A stretch of DNA of 5,624 bases from positions 1 to 5,624 of the forward strand of contig URNE01000179.1 in NCBI GenBank assembly GCA_900549045.1, written 5' to 3'. The position numbers and the translations under genes were made by a program. This DNA comes from an uncultured bacterium. GTDB taxonomy: Bacteria > Verrucomicrobiota > Lentisphaeria > Victivallales > UBA1829. Under the pieces are notes generated by a model. The model was not told the DNA's origin, made no database searches, and saw only the letters and a program-made list of their open reading frames with translations. Below, piece by piece: positions 1 to 5,624 of this stretch (the stretch's first letter is position 1; each line of letters begins with the position of its first letter).

Positions 1-1
1 T

Positions 2-562
2 CTGAAAAAAATCCGCCGCGAATTCGGAATGTCGATCCGTTCCCCGCGTTTCAACCAGGTTCTCTTCGGCGCGCTCGGCGACCTTTTCGCGCGCTCCGGC
101 CTGGACAAAGACTCTTTTGACAAATCCGCCGGACTGATCGTCGGAAGCCGTCTCGGCCCCGTCGGCATGGTCTCCGCGTTCCAGGATGAAATTCTCGATT
201 ATCCGGAAGATCAGGTAATGGCGGGAACCTTTGCCAATTCCGTCCACAACGCCCCCGCCGGAGCGGTGACGGTTCTTCTGGACGTCCGCGGCCCCGCATT
301 CAGCGTCATGGGATTCGAAGACATGCTGGAGCAATCCCTCAATCTCGCCGAACTGAATCTGAACGCCGGAACATGCCCGGAGATTCTGGTGATGTTCGGA
401 GAAGAAAGCTCAATTATCGGCGATGCGGTCAAGGAGGTTTACGCTCCGTTCGACAAGGAGTCCGCCGCGGCGTTCCTTCTCTCCGCGGATCCGCAATATC
501 CGGAATTCCGCACCGAAGGCATTTCCGACTACCACACGCTCTTCACGGCCAACATCCGCTGA
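2..562 (+). CDS. Beta-ketoacyl synthase N-terminal-like protein (chain-length-factor type), 5' end missing
   Basis: The reading frame is open to the left edge, with nine in-frame codons (LKKIRREFG) before the first ATG at 29. That ATG has no Shine-Dalgarno sequence, so the true start is probably outside the window. Numbering from the ATG, the protein shows the pattern of the stand-alone ketoacyl-synthase-like family (Pfam ketoacyl-synt_2 type, often named chain length factor): a GLIVGSRLGP strand near residues 35-44, SVHNAPAG at 71-78, then RGPAFSV at 87-93. In true condensing enzymes the active-site cysteine follows that last strand; here the segment is MGFEDMLEQSL and carries no cysteine. 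The only cysteine, C116, lies elsewhere. A direct condensing role is therefore unlikely. Known relatives sit in fatty-acid-like or aryl-polyene clusters and may assist a partner synthase. The genes upstream that would settle this are not visible. The family call is fairly firm, the role is not. Confidence 0.75.
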   Translation: MKKIRREFGMSIRSPRFNQVLFGALGDLFARSGLDKDSFDKSAGLIVGSRLGPVGMVSAFQDEILDYPEDQVMAGTFANSVHNAPAGAVTVLLDVRGPAFSVMGFEDMLEQSLNLAELNLNAGTCPEILVMFGEESSIIGDAVKEVYAPFDKESAAAFLLSADPQYPEFRTEGISDYHTLFTANIR

Positions 563-565
563 CAT

Positions 566-606
566 GTAAAGCCCCCGGCGGTCTCTCGGACTCCCGGGGG
601 CTTTAC
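566..606. terminator. Perfect 13-bp hairpin, probably a bidirectional terminator
   Basis: GTAAAGCCCCCGG (566-578) is exactly complementary to CCGGGGGCTTTAC (594-606). The 15-base loop can form three further pairs (GTC 581-583 with GAC 589-591). It begins four bases after the stop codon of the plus-strand ketoacyl-synthase-like gene and lies in the convergent gap before the minus-strand operon. A-runs and T-runs flank the GC core on both strands (AAAGC...GCTTT), so it could stop transcription from either side. The T-tracts are short (TTTAC), so efficiency is uncertain. Confidence 0.8.
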
Positions 607-897
607 TCTCTGAAAAATCAAGATTTCTCCTCACTCGCGGATGATCTGTCCGTTGTCCTCTGCCTCCTCGTTATCAGGAAGTAAACGCTCCACCACTCCC
701 TGTTCCATGAAAAGATGCCGTTCCAGACAATAACCATGAGCAATTTTAACGACGACTCCGGGCAGAATCATGGATACCATGGAGAATCCGCTTCGCCACG
801 TGCCGCGCAGAACCGCCATTTTCTGTTCGTGCGGACTTCTTCCGGCTGCACAGGTATTGTTCCCGATCCAGCTGGCATTGTTTCCGGGTGCGCCTGA
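607..897 (-). other. Convergent intergenic region with two small ATGA-overlapping minus-strand open frames of unknown status
   Basis: No recognisable gene is seen. On the minus strand, one frame runs from ATG 878 to TGA at 768 (36 codons, ending DSPWYP). A second runs from ATG 771 to TGA at 631 (46 codons, starting MILPGVVVKIAHG, ending NEEAEDNGQIIRE). The first stop and second start share the bases ATGA. The second frame is also open upstream all the way to the TGA of the oxidoreductase, in the same frame as that gene. Codon choice looks like that of the neighbouring genes, but neither start has a Shine-Dalgarno sequence and I recognise no family. This could be a decayed gene tail, a pair of tiny coupled genes, or chance. 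The plus-strand frame at 715-897 also lacks a ribosome binding site and looks non-coding. Confidence 0.3.
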
Positions 898-1941
898 TCA
901 GATATGACCGTTCCGGATCATTTCCGTAACCCGGACGACCTCAAACGCCTCTTCCGGCTTCACCGGATATGGAGCACCCTCCGCCAAAGTCCGATAAACG
1001 ACCTTGTAGAAATCATCAACCGCAAGCCCCGACTCCGGAGCAACCGGCCGGGTCTCTTCAATCCAGACGATCGGCTTGTTTGCTCCGAAAACACCCTCGT
1101 TCGGCGGAGTGGCATCGGAAGCGGGTTCCGCAGGTTCCGTCTTTTCCATATCCGCATACTTGACCTGAATCTCTTTTTCGTCCTGCGAAATCAGCGTCCC
1201 GCGCGTTCCGTAAACCGCATAGACCGGAGATGGAATTGCAACGCCGCCGGAGACTTCGATATCCACGACAATTTTATTCGTGCCGCGCAGAACCGCTTTG
1301 AAATGATCCTCCGCATCTCCCATTGCGGCAACAAGACGCAGGTCGCTCCAGACCGATTCCAGCGGAGCGTGAATGAACTGAAGCGCGTGGTCAATCAGAT
1401 GCGGGCCCCAATTGTTGAGCTGTCCGCCGGCGCACGATTTCAGAGCCTGCCAGTCGGCGCGGCGCTGATAGTTGTGACGGCAGAGTTTGATTTCATAGAT
1501 GTCGCCCAGAATTCCTTCCCTGATAATCTCCTGCACCTGCTGAAAACACGCTTCGAATCTGCGGTTCTGGCGGCAGAACATCTTTCCCGGATGACGGTCG
1601 GAAACCTCTTTCAGCTTCATCGCTTCGGCATAGGAAATCGCGATCGGCTTTTCCGCGATGAGATGTTTTCCGGCTTCCAGAACCTGAATGTCAAACTTCA
1701 CATGGTCGCGCGAACGTACCGCAACGGCGACGAGTTCAATCTCCGGGTCGGCCAGCATCTCCTCCGGAGAAGAGTAGGCTTTGCAGGCGGGATACTTTTT
1801 CTGCATCTGAGCCATGCGTTCAGGCAGAATGTCATAGCATCCTGCGATTTCATAACATCCGGAACAGCGGTCTATTTCATGCGTGTGCATTCCCCAGCCC
1901 GCGCGCCCAAGTCCCCAGATTGCAACTTTGATCTTTTTCAT
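898..1941 (-). CDS. Gfo/Idh/MocA family NAD(P)-dependent oxidoreductase
   Basis: This is a full-length (347 aa) cytoplasmic dehydrogenase of the glucose-fructose oxidoreductase/inositol dehydrogenase family, which oxidises or reduces a sugar, inositol or glycoside hydroxyl using a bound nicotinamide cofactor. The N-terminal Rossmann fold carries GLGRAG at 10-15 (GxGxxG). The family's AEKP motif is at 96-99, with K98 the usual catalytic lysine. The C-terminal domain has NRRFE at 126-130 and the substrate-site stretch GGQLNNWGPHLIDH at 172-185, where H181, D184 and H185 fit the family's conserved His/Asp positions. A charged proline-rich stretch at about 265-285 is probably a surface loop. The ATG follows the isomerase stop by six bases and uses GGAG inside the end of that gene, so the two are probably translationally coupled. 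The substrate cannot be read from the sequence; an inositol-like or glycoside substrate is inferred from the IolE-like neighbour. The family call is secure. Confidence 0.93.
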   Translation of the reverse strand: MKKIKVAIWGLGRAGWGMHTHEIDRCSGCYEIAGCYDILPERMAQMQKKYPACKAYSSPEEMLADPEIELVAVAVRSRDHVKFDIQVLEAGKHLIAEKPIAISYAEAMKLKEVSDRHPGKMFCRQNRRFEACFQQVQEIIREGILGDIYEIKLCRHNYQRRADWQALKSCAGGQLNNWGPHLIDHALQFIHAPLESVWSDLRLVAAMGDAEDHFKAVLRGTNKIVVDIEVSGGVAIPSPVYAVYGTRGTLISQDEKEIQVKYADMEKTEPAEPASDATPPNEGVFGANKPIVWIEETRPVAPESGLAVDDFYKVVYRTLAEGAPYPVKPEEAFEVVRVTEMIRNGHI

Positions 1942-1947
1942 TTTCTG

Positions 1948-2709
1948 TTACTCCATAATTGCTTTCAGCTCTGTGATGCTGATTTTCAGATCTTCCAGAG
2001 GTTCCCGCAGATGCGTGTCGTGCTCAACGAAAACCCATTTCCTATAGTTTTTCTCTTTCAGGAGCCGTGCGGTTCCCTGCCAGTCGATCATCCCCGGACG
2101 GTTGCCGCCGCCGAGTTCGCAGAAGCGCAGACGCTCCCACCAGCGGTCGAGACCAATCGATTCATCCTTGACAAAAACATCTTTGAAATGAATCGCAGCA
2201 AGACGGTCGAAGTACCGTCCGGCGGTTGCGCAGACGTCTCCGCCGGCAGCGGCAAGATGTCCGATATCCAGAAGCAGCTTTGCCTCCGGAACCTCTTTCA
2301 GGAAGAAATCCAGTTCCTCCTGATTCTCAATCCGCGAACCGAGATGATTGTGCAGGGCCGCGGAAATTCCGTATTTTGCACACGCCCGGCAGAAGTTGCG
2401 GGAACGGCGGATGAAGGAATCCATCTCCACATCCCGCCCGCAGTCGCCGGGAGTGAGCCAGATGTAATCTTTCCCGAACGCGCAGCTCCATTCCATATTC
2501 TGTTCCAGACGCGGACCGCGGCAGGTTGCAAAATCCATGCCGGCGCAGTGAAACGTCACCGCACGGTTTACGGCCTCACAGGTATCGGCGGCTTCCAGCC
2601 GCTCAATCCCGCTGTACCCCAGCTGTTTGAGATTTGCAAGACGTTCTTCAAGATCAAAAAGTCCGCCTTCATAAACGTTCATGCCGTAATCGGCTATTCC
2701 GTATTTCAT
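1948..2709 (-). CDS. IolE-like sugar isomerase/dehydratase (xylose isomerase-like TIM barrel)
   Basis: This 253-aa cytoplasmic protein belongs to the metal-dependent TIM-barrel superfamily that includes xylose isomerase, sugar-phosphate epimerases and inosose dehydratase IolE. Visible motifs, in order: LKQLGYSGIE at 27-36 (first helix and strand), LHNHLGSRIE at 119-128, LLLDIGHLAAAGGD at 145-158, AIHFKD at 172-177, a GxxD-type turn ending at D209, and WVFVEHD at 225-231. The HNH, DxGH, HxKD and VE-D series resembles IolE-type enzymes. Likely metal ligands are E128 or H122, D148, H174 and E229. It is somewhat shorter than IolE itself (about 300 aa). The start is supported by GGGAG seven bases upstream. 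Directly followed by a Gfo/Idh/MocA dehydrogenase, it probably acts on the keto product, or on the sugar that is to be oxidised. The exact reaction (epimerase, dehydratase or beta-elimination lyase) cannot be told. Confidence 0.88.
   Translation of the reverse strand: MKYGIADYGMNVYEGGLFDLEERLANLKQLGYSGIERLEAADTCEAVNRAVTFHCAGMDFATCRGPRLEQNMEWSCAFGKDYIWLTPGDCGRDVEMDSFIRRSRNFCRACAKYGISAALHNHLGSRIENQEELDFFLKEVPEAKLLLDIGHLAAAGGDVCATAGRYFDRLAAIHFKDVFVKDESIGLDRWWERLRFCELGGGNRPGMIDWQGTARLLKEKNYRKWVFVEHDTHLREPLEDLKISITELKAIME
1951..1954 (-). promoter_or_regulatory. Ribosome binding site (GGAG) of the oxidoreductase
   Basis: GGAG on the minus strand lies nine bases before ATG 1941. It falls within the last codons of the isomerase (ATG GAG TAA), which supports coupled translation of the pair. 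Confidence 0.7.
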
Positions 2710-2716
2710 TTCAGGT

Positions 2717-2721
2717 CTCCC
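2717..2721 (-). promoter_or_regulatory. Ribosome binding site (GGGAG) of the isomerase
   Basis: GGGAG on the minus strand lies seven bases before ATG 2709 and decides that start. It sits in the 21-base gap after the stop at 2731-2733 of the preceding orphan coding-like frame. Confidence 0.75.
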
Positions 2722-2730
2722 GATGGTTGA

Positions 2731-2811
2731 TTATCCTTCATAAGATCCGCGCAGGTCGTGAATTTCCAAACGGCGTTCAAGTTCCTCTTTGTTCAAATCT
2801 ACGGATGAGGT
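2731..2811 (-). pseudogene. Orphan 26-codon C-terminal-like frame, possible tail of the deleted GH2 gene
   Basis: On the minus strand this frame opens after a TGA at 2812-2814 and runs to TAA at 2731-2733. It has no start codon and contains DLNKEELERRLEIHDLRGSYEG in two parts: a charged helix-like DLNKEELERR followed by strand-like LEIHDLRGSYEG. It overlaps the end of the truncated mannosidase frame but is out of phase with it. The stop is 21 bases before the isomerase start, the spacing expected of the preceding gene in an operon. The simplest reading is that it is the real 3' end of the gene whose 5' end is the GH2 fragment, left behind by a large internal deletion. I cannot match these residues to GH2 with certainty, so the parent gene is inferred from position. 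Confidence 0.4.
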
Positions 2812-3266
2812 TCATGTGCGGGACGCTGTTTAACTAGTTCAAACGGCTGCTTGCGGCTCTCTTCCTGCGCCCGGCGGGAAGGAGATTTTATCAGAACCTC
2901 AATCCGGTTCAATCCGGGTTTCAGAAACTTTCTGACATCGGCGCGGAAGCGGGTGAACATATTTTCCGACCGTCCAGCGAATTCGCCGTTGATCCGGACT
3001 TCGCCGAACGTATCAATCGAGTCGATATTCAGGAATATGACTTTGGATGCAAGAAATTCCGGTTTCAGTTCAAACTCTTTTGCAAAAATCCAGTCGCACT
3101 CATGAACCCACTGAACGGCATTTTCGTTCAGCCCGATACAGGGATCCGGAATCAGCCCGGAATCCAGAAGAGCGGAATAGTTGTCGCCCGGCAGTTGAAC
3201 CGGAATCTCCGGAATACCCTTCCGGCCGCAGGATAAACGCCACTCGGATGCAAGGTCAAATCTCAT
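2799..3266 (-). pseudogene. Truncated GH2 beta-mannosidase, N-terminal sugar-binding domain only
   Basis: From ATG 3266 the frame gives 155 residues. It opens with MRFDLASEWRLS and shows the hallmark N-terminal jelly-roll pattern of GH2 beta-mannosidases: PGDNYSALLDSGLIPDPCIG at 26-45, QWVHECDWIFAKEFEL at 52-67, IDSIDTFGEVRINGEFAG at 81-98, NMFTRFRADVRKFL at 102-115, and GLNRIEVLIKSP at 118-129. Family enzymes hydrolyse terminal beta-1,4-mannosides and are about 800 residues or more. Here similarity ends near residue 144 and the frame stops after a KQRPAHEPHP tail. The immunoglobulin-like domains and the whole catalytic TIM barrel with its two glutamates are missing. The start at 3266, not the in-frame ATG at 3332 that overlaps the rhamnosidase, is chosen because AGGAG lies nine bases before it and the family sequence begins there. 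It is 40 bases after the rhamnosidase. A functional stand-alone sugar-binding domain is possible but less likely than a deletion. Confidence 0.8.
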
Positions 3267-3275
3267 CCGTTTATT

Positions 3276-3280
3276 CTCCT
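3276..3280 (-). promoter_or_regulatory. Ribosome binding site (AGGAG) of the truncated mannosidase
   Basis: AAAAGGAG on the minus strand lies nine bases before ATG 3266 and is the strongest Shine-Dalgarno sequence in the window. It lies between the rhamnosidase stop (3307-3309) and the mannosidase start and argues against the ATG at 3332. Confidence 0.8.
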
Positions 3281-3306
3281 TTTGAAATGATGAATGTATA
3301 TGAACC

Positions 3307-5514
3307 TTACGCGACCGGATGTTTCTCCGCACCCGGAAGAATCACATCTGCGGAACAGCCCGCGGGAATGGAAACCTCAAGTTCCACTTTGTCTCCGTTC
3401 CGTTTCCACTCGGAACGAATCTCCCCGAACGGGGATTTATGACTTGCTTTCACCCAGTCAAGCGCTTCGGGGAAGCGCGGATGAATGATGACATGACGGA
3501 ATCCCGGAGCTTCCGGATCCGGCGCAATACCGCCCCAGTACTGATAGAAGAATGCGCTGAAATCTCCAAATGAAGGATGATTCAGCGACTCCGTTCCATC
3601 CCACTGTTCCCACAACGTCGTTTCGCCGTTCGCGACCCGGCAGGCATACCCGGGAAATTCCGGCTGACAGAGCATTTTCATTGCGTAATCAGCATACCCG
3701 TATTCCGCAAGCATCCGGAGAACATATTTTGAACCGGGCATTCCGAAATCAATCTTGAAATCATTGTTCTTGACCGTTTCCGCAAGCGCTCTCGCCGCAG
3801 ATGCGCGGTTTTCTTCCTCAACAAGTCCGTAATACAGCGGACACGCCTGCGCGACCTGACAGCCGTTTGCATAGACTCCGTTCCCTTTGTGGAAACGGGC
3901 GTTGAACGCCGTACGGATCTTCTCCGCCAAACTCATGTAATACGACACATCATCTTCATAGCCAAGAAGATGCGAGACTTTTACGAAGAGTTCGCAATCG
4001 GCATAATATACCGCAGTGCAGAGAAGCGCGCGCGGCGCCATCTCCGGCGAATCCTTCTGCCGCCAGGGGTGTACATGTTCGCGCTTCGGATGGCACCAGT
4101 CGCCAAGTCCGAAATCAAGAATGTATCCTTCCGCTCGGCTCGCACAGTACGCCAGATAACGCTTTGCTGTCTCATAATTTTCTTTCAGCGGCGTCAGATT
4201 CCCCGTGTAGAGATAAATATACCACGGGACAAACAGGCATGCGCTCTCCCATAAGGGGCCGCTCTCCCAGGTGAAGTTGTCCACCGGAAGAGGCGGAATC
4301 ACTCCGTGTATGCAGCCGTTCGGTCTCTGGTCATCCTGAAAACAGCGGAGCCACTGAGCGTAATTTTCCGCCGCGCTGTAGTTGTAAAGTCCCGCTTCGC
4401 CGATCCAGAAAGCGTCTCCGCTCCATCCGCACTTTTCCCGATGCGGACAGTCCGTCGGAATCCCGACGAAGTTGCTGATGAACGACCGGCGGAAACAGTG
4501 CTGCAGCCGGTTCAGCACCGGTTCGGAACACTCAAAGGAACCGGCGGATTCAAACGCCGAGTGAACAACGCATCCTTCCACATGCTTCAGCGTCACTGTT
4601 TCCGGCATGCTGATCTTAACGTACTGGAAGCCGTGATAGTTGAAACGCGGCGCCCAGACTTCATCGCCGTTTCCGCGCAGAATGTAATGATCTGTCTGAA
4701 ATTCCCCTTTGGTGAAAATCGCGATTCGTTCCTGATCGACGTCTCCGTTTTCCGCCAGACGCTCTCCGTAATGCAGAACGACTTCCGCTCCGCGGGCTCC
4801 GCTGACGGTGATTTTCACCCAGCCGGCGAAGTTCTGTCCGAAATCACAGACGGTGTCTCCTGTACCTTTCAGAGTCCATGATTTTTTCACCGGAAGAATC
4901 TGCATGACCTTGCATGGCGGCATGGTCTGCTCTTCCAGCTCACCTCCGGGTCCGGCGACAATGCCGCAGTTCAGCCAGCCGCAGTCGTCGTATTCCGGCG
5001 TGAGCCAGCCGTCCAGTTCCAAACGTGCGTCGTAAGTCTCTCCGTTGCGGACTCCGCCGGAAACCAGCGGGCCCGATGATGTGACCTTCCACGAAGAATC
5101 TGTCCAGAGATACGGTTTTCCGTCCAGCTCCAGCTGAAGCAGCATCCGCGGATAATTCGGGAATATGAATTGCGGAGCGTTGTACCATCCGTTGCCGAGA
5201 ACCGCACCGACGACGTTTTCCCCCGGATGCAGCAGCTCCGTTACATCATAGATAACGTATCTGAGACGCTTTGTGTAATTTGTCACCGCCGGATCCAGCA
5301 CGTGGTCGCCGACTTTTTTCCCGTTGAGATACAATTCATAGAACCCGACTCCGCAGATGAGGATGCGGGCGTTTCCGGATTTTTCCGGAAGCGTGAACAC
5401 CCGGCGGAAATACGGAGCCGCGCGCAACTCGCACTCCTGGATCAGGAGATGCGCATTCGGCAGACTGACCCACTGAGCCCGCCAGTCCGGATTTTCTTTT
5501 CCGTATGCAGTCAT
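3307..5514 (-). CDS. GH78 alpha-L-rhamnosidase
   Basis: This complete 735-aa enzyme hydrolyses terminal alpha-L-rhamnose from oligosaccharides, pectin side chains or plant glycosides. Approximate domains: N-terminal beta-sandwich at 1-205 (GVGFYELYLNGKKVGDHVLD at 55-74, GNGWYNAP at 107-114), concanavalin-like domain at 210-315 (DFGQNFAGWVKI at 224-235), (alpha/alpha)6 catalytic barrel at about 320-660, and a short C-terminal beta domain to the end. The GH78 signature TDCPHREKCGWSGDA at 354-368 supplies D355, E360 and D367 with the family spacing. WEQWDG at 635-640 supplies E636. E360 is the probable general acid and E636 the probable general base, so the enzyme looks intact. No signal peptide is visible and the protein carries about 23 cysteines, which suggests cytoplasmic action on imported substrates. 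The start is backed by AGGG nine bases upstream and by the N-terminal family pattern (WRAQWVSLP at 11-19). It follows the upstream gene by 14 bases and precedes the mannosidase remnant by 40. Confidence 0.96.
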   Translation of the reverse strand: MTAYGKENPDWRAQWVSLPNAHLLIQECELRAAPYFRRVFTLPEKSGNARILICGVGFYELYLNGKKVGDHVLDPAVTNYTKRLRYVIYDVTELLHPGENVVGAVLGNGWYNAPQFIFPNYPRMLLQLELDGKPYLWTDSSWKVTSSGPLVSGGVRNGETYDARLELDGWLTPEYDDCGWLNCGIVAGPGGELEEQTMPPCKVMQILPVKKSWTLKGTGDTVCDFGQNFAGWVKITVSGARGAEVVLHYGERLAENGDVDQERIAIFTKGEFQTDHYILRGNGDEVWAPRFNYHGFQYVKISMPETVTLKHVEGCVVHSAFESAGSFECSEPVLNRLQHCFRRSFISNFVGIPTDCPHREKCGWSGDAFWIGEAGLYNYSAAENYAQWLRCFQDDQRPNGCIHGVIPPLPVDNFTWESGPLWESACLFVPWYIYLYTGNLTPLKENYETAKRYLAYCASRAEGYILDFGLGDWCHPKREHVHPWRQKDSPEMAPRALLCTAVYYADCELFVKVSHLLGYEDDVSYYMSLAEKIRTAFNARFHKGNGVYANGCQVAQACPLYYGLVEEENRASAARALAETVKNNDFKIDFGMPGSKYVLRMLAEYGYADYAMKMLCQPEFPGYACRVANGETTLWEQWDGTESLNHPSFGDFSAFFYQYWGGIAPDPEAPGFRHVIIHPRFPEALDWVKASHKSPFGEIRSEWKRNGDKVELEVSIPAGCSADVILPGAEKHPVA

Positions 5515-5523
5515 TTCAAAACA

Positions 5524-5527
5524 CCCT
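5524..5527 (-). promoter_or_regulatory. Weak ribosome binding site (AGGG) of the rhamnosidase
   Basis: AAAAGGGTG on the minus strand places AGGG nine bases before ATG 5514, just after the TAA of the upstream gene. The match is modest, so initiation may partly depend on coupling to the upstream gene. Confidence 0.5.
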
Positions 5528-5528
5528 T

Positions 5529-5624
5529 TTATTTCACTTCAAGAATCCGGAAATCCACATTGTCGAGCCAGATCTTGCCGCTCTCCTTCTCCGGAGTAAA
5601 GAATTGAAGTTTCAGAAGATGACA
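5529..5624 (-). CDS. 3' end of an upstream gene; C-terminus resembles a beta-sandwich (carbohydrate-binding-like) domain
   Basis: Only the last 31 codons are in the window; the gene continues beyond the right edge. The frame ends with SGKIWLDNVDFRILEVK and TAA at 5529-5531. A W/Y-LDNV strand close to the end is common in jelly-roll domains found at the C-terminus of secreted carbohydrate-active or cell-surface proteins (CBM4/9-like 'DNV' strand), so a glycoside hydrolase, lyase or surface protein is plausible. The segment is too short to name a family. It lies 14 bases upstream of the rhamnosidase on the same strand, so it is very probably in the same operon, and the operon promoter should be beyond this gene. 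Confidence 0.6.
   Translation of the reverse strand, partial: CHLLKLQFFTPEKESGKIWLDNVDFRILEVK

Noticed and set aside
29..562. Complete ketoacyl-synthase-like gene starting at ATG 29
   Set aside because: There is no Shine-Dalgarno sequence and the frame is open to the window edge with family-like residues, so the start is likely further left.
715..897. Plus-strand 60-codon frame in the intergenic region
   Set aside because: No ribosome binding site, no motif, and composition typical of a reverse-strand shadow.
904..2730. Plus-strand open frame of 608 codons opposite the oxidoreductase and isomerase genes
   Set aside because: It is the antisense shadow of two genes in the same phase separated by only six bases. 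Its translation is rich in Arg/Phe/His with no recognisable motifs and it has no ribosome binding site.
2799..3332. Longer mannosidase reading from ATG 3332
   Set aside because: The 22 extra residues overlap the rhamnosidase end, do not resemble GH2, and ATG 3266 has a strong AGGAG at the right distance.
4306..4881. Plus-strand 191-codon frame inside the rhamnosidase gene
   Set aside because: It lies opposite conserved GH78 coding sequence including the catalytic motif and shows no domain of its own.

Overview
The window reads as part of a sugar-degradation locus from a Gram-negative bacterium, moderately GC-rich (by eye a little above 50%). The gene mix on the minus strand (a GH78 rhamnosidase, a GH2 beta-mannosidase remnant, a TIM-barrel isomerase and a Gfo/Idh/MocA oxidoreductase) is typical of polysaccharide-degrading bacteria such as Lentisphaerota/Verrucomicrobiota-type gut or environmental anaerobes. 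That placement is inferred from gene style and the cysteine-rich, leaderless enzymes. No taxonomic marker is present.

Layout. Bases 2-562 (+) hold the 3' part of a ketoacyl-synthase-like (chain-length-factor type) gene, followed directly by a strong hairpin at 566-606. Bases 607-897 hold no recognisable gene, although two small minus-strand frames overlap there by ATGA. From 5624 down to 898 everything reads on the minus strand as one tight operon-like series: the tail of an unidentified protein ending in what looks like a beta-sandwich (5529-5624), a full GH78 alpha-L-rhamnosidase (3307-5514), a truncated GH2 beta-mannosidase N-terminus (2799-3266) with an out-of-frame 26-codon coding-like tail behind it (2731-2811), an IolE-like sugar isomerase/dehydratase (1948-2709), and a Gfo/Idh/MocA NAD(P)-dependent oxidoreductase (898-1941). 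Gaps between the genes are 14, 40, 21 and 6 bases, most with a visible ribosome binding site. No promoter was found; it should lie beyond the right edge.

How the genes may work together: the rhamnosidase would release L-rhamnose from oligosaccharides or glycosides, apparently inside the cell. The oxidoreductase and isomerase would then oxidise and rearrange or eliminate a sugar, inositol-like or glycoside intermediate. The mannosidase step seems to have been lost from this copy, since only about 145 residues of a normally 800-residue enzyme are recognisable. That apparent internal deletion, or an assembly join that mimics one, is the clearest anomaly. I found no CRISPR, tRNA, rRNA, IS element or evident novel defence system.
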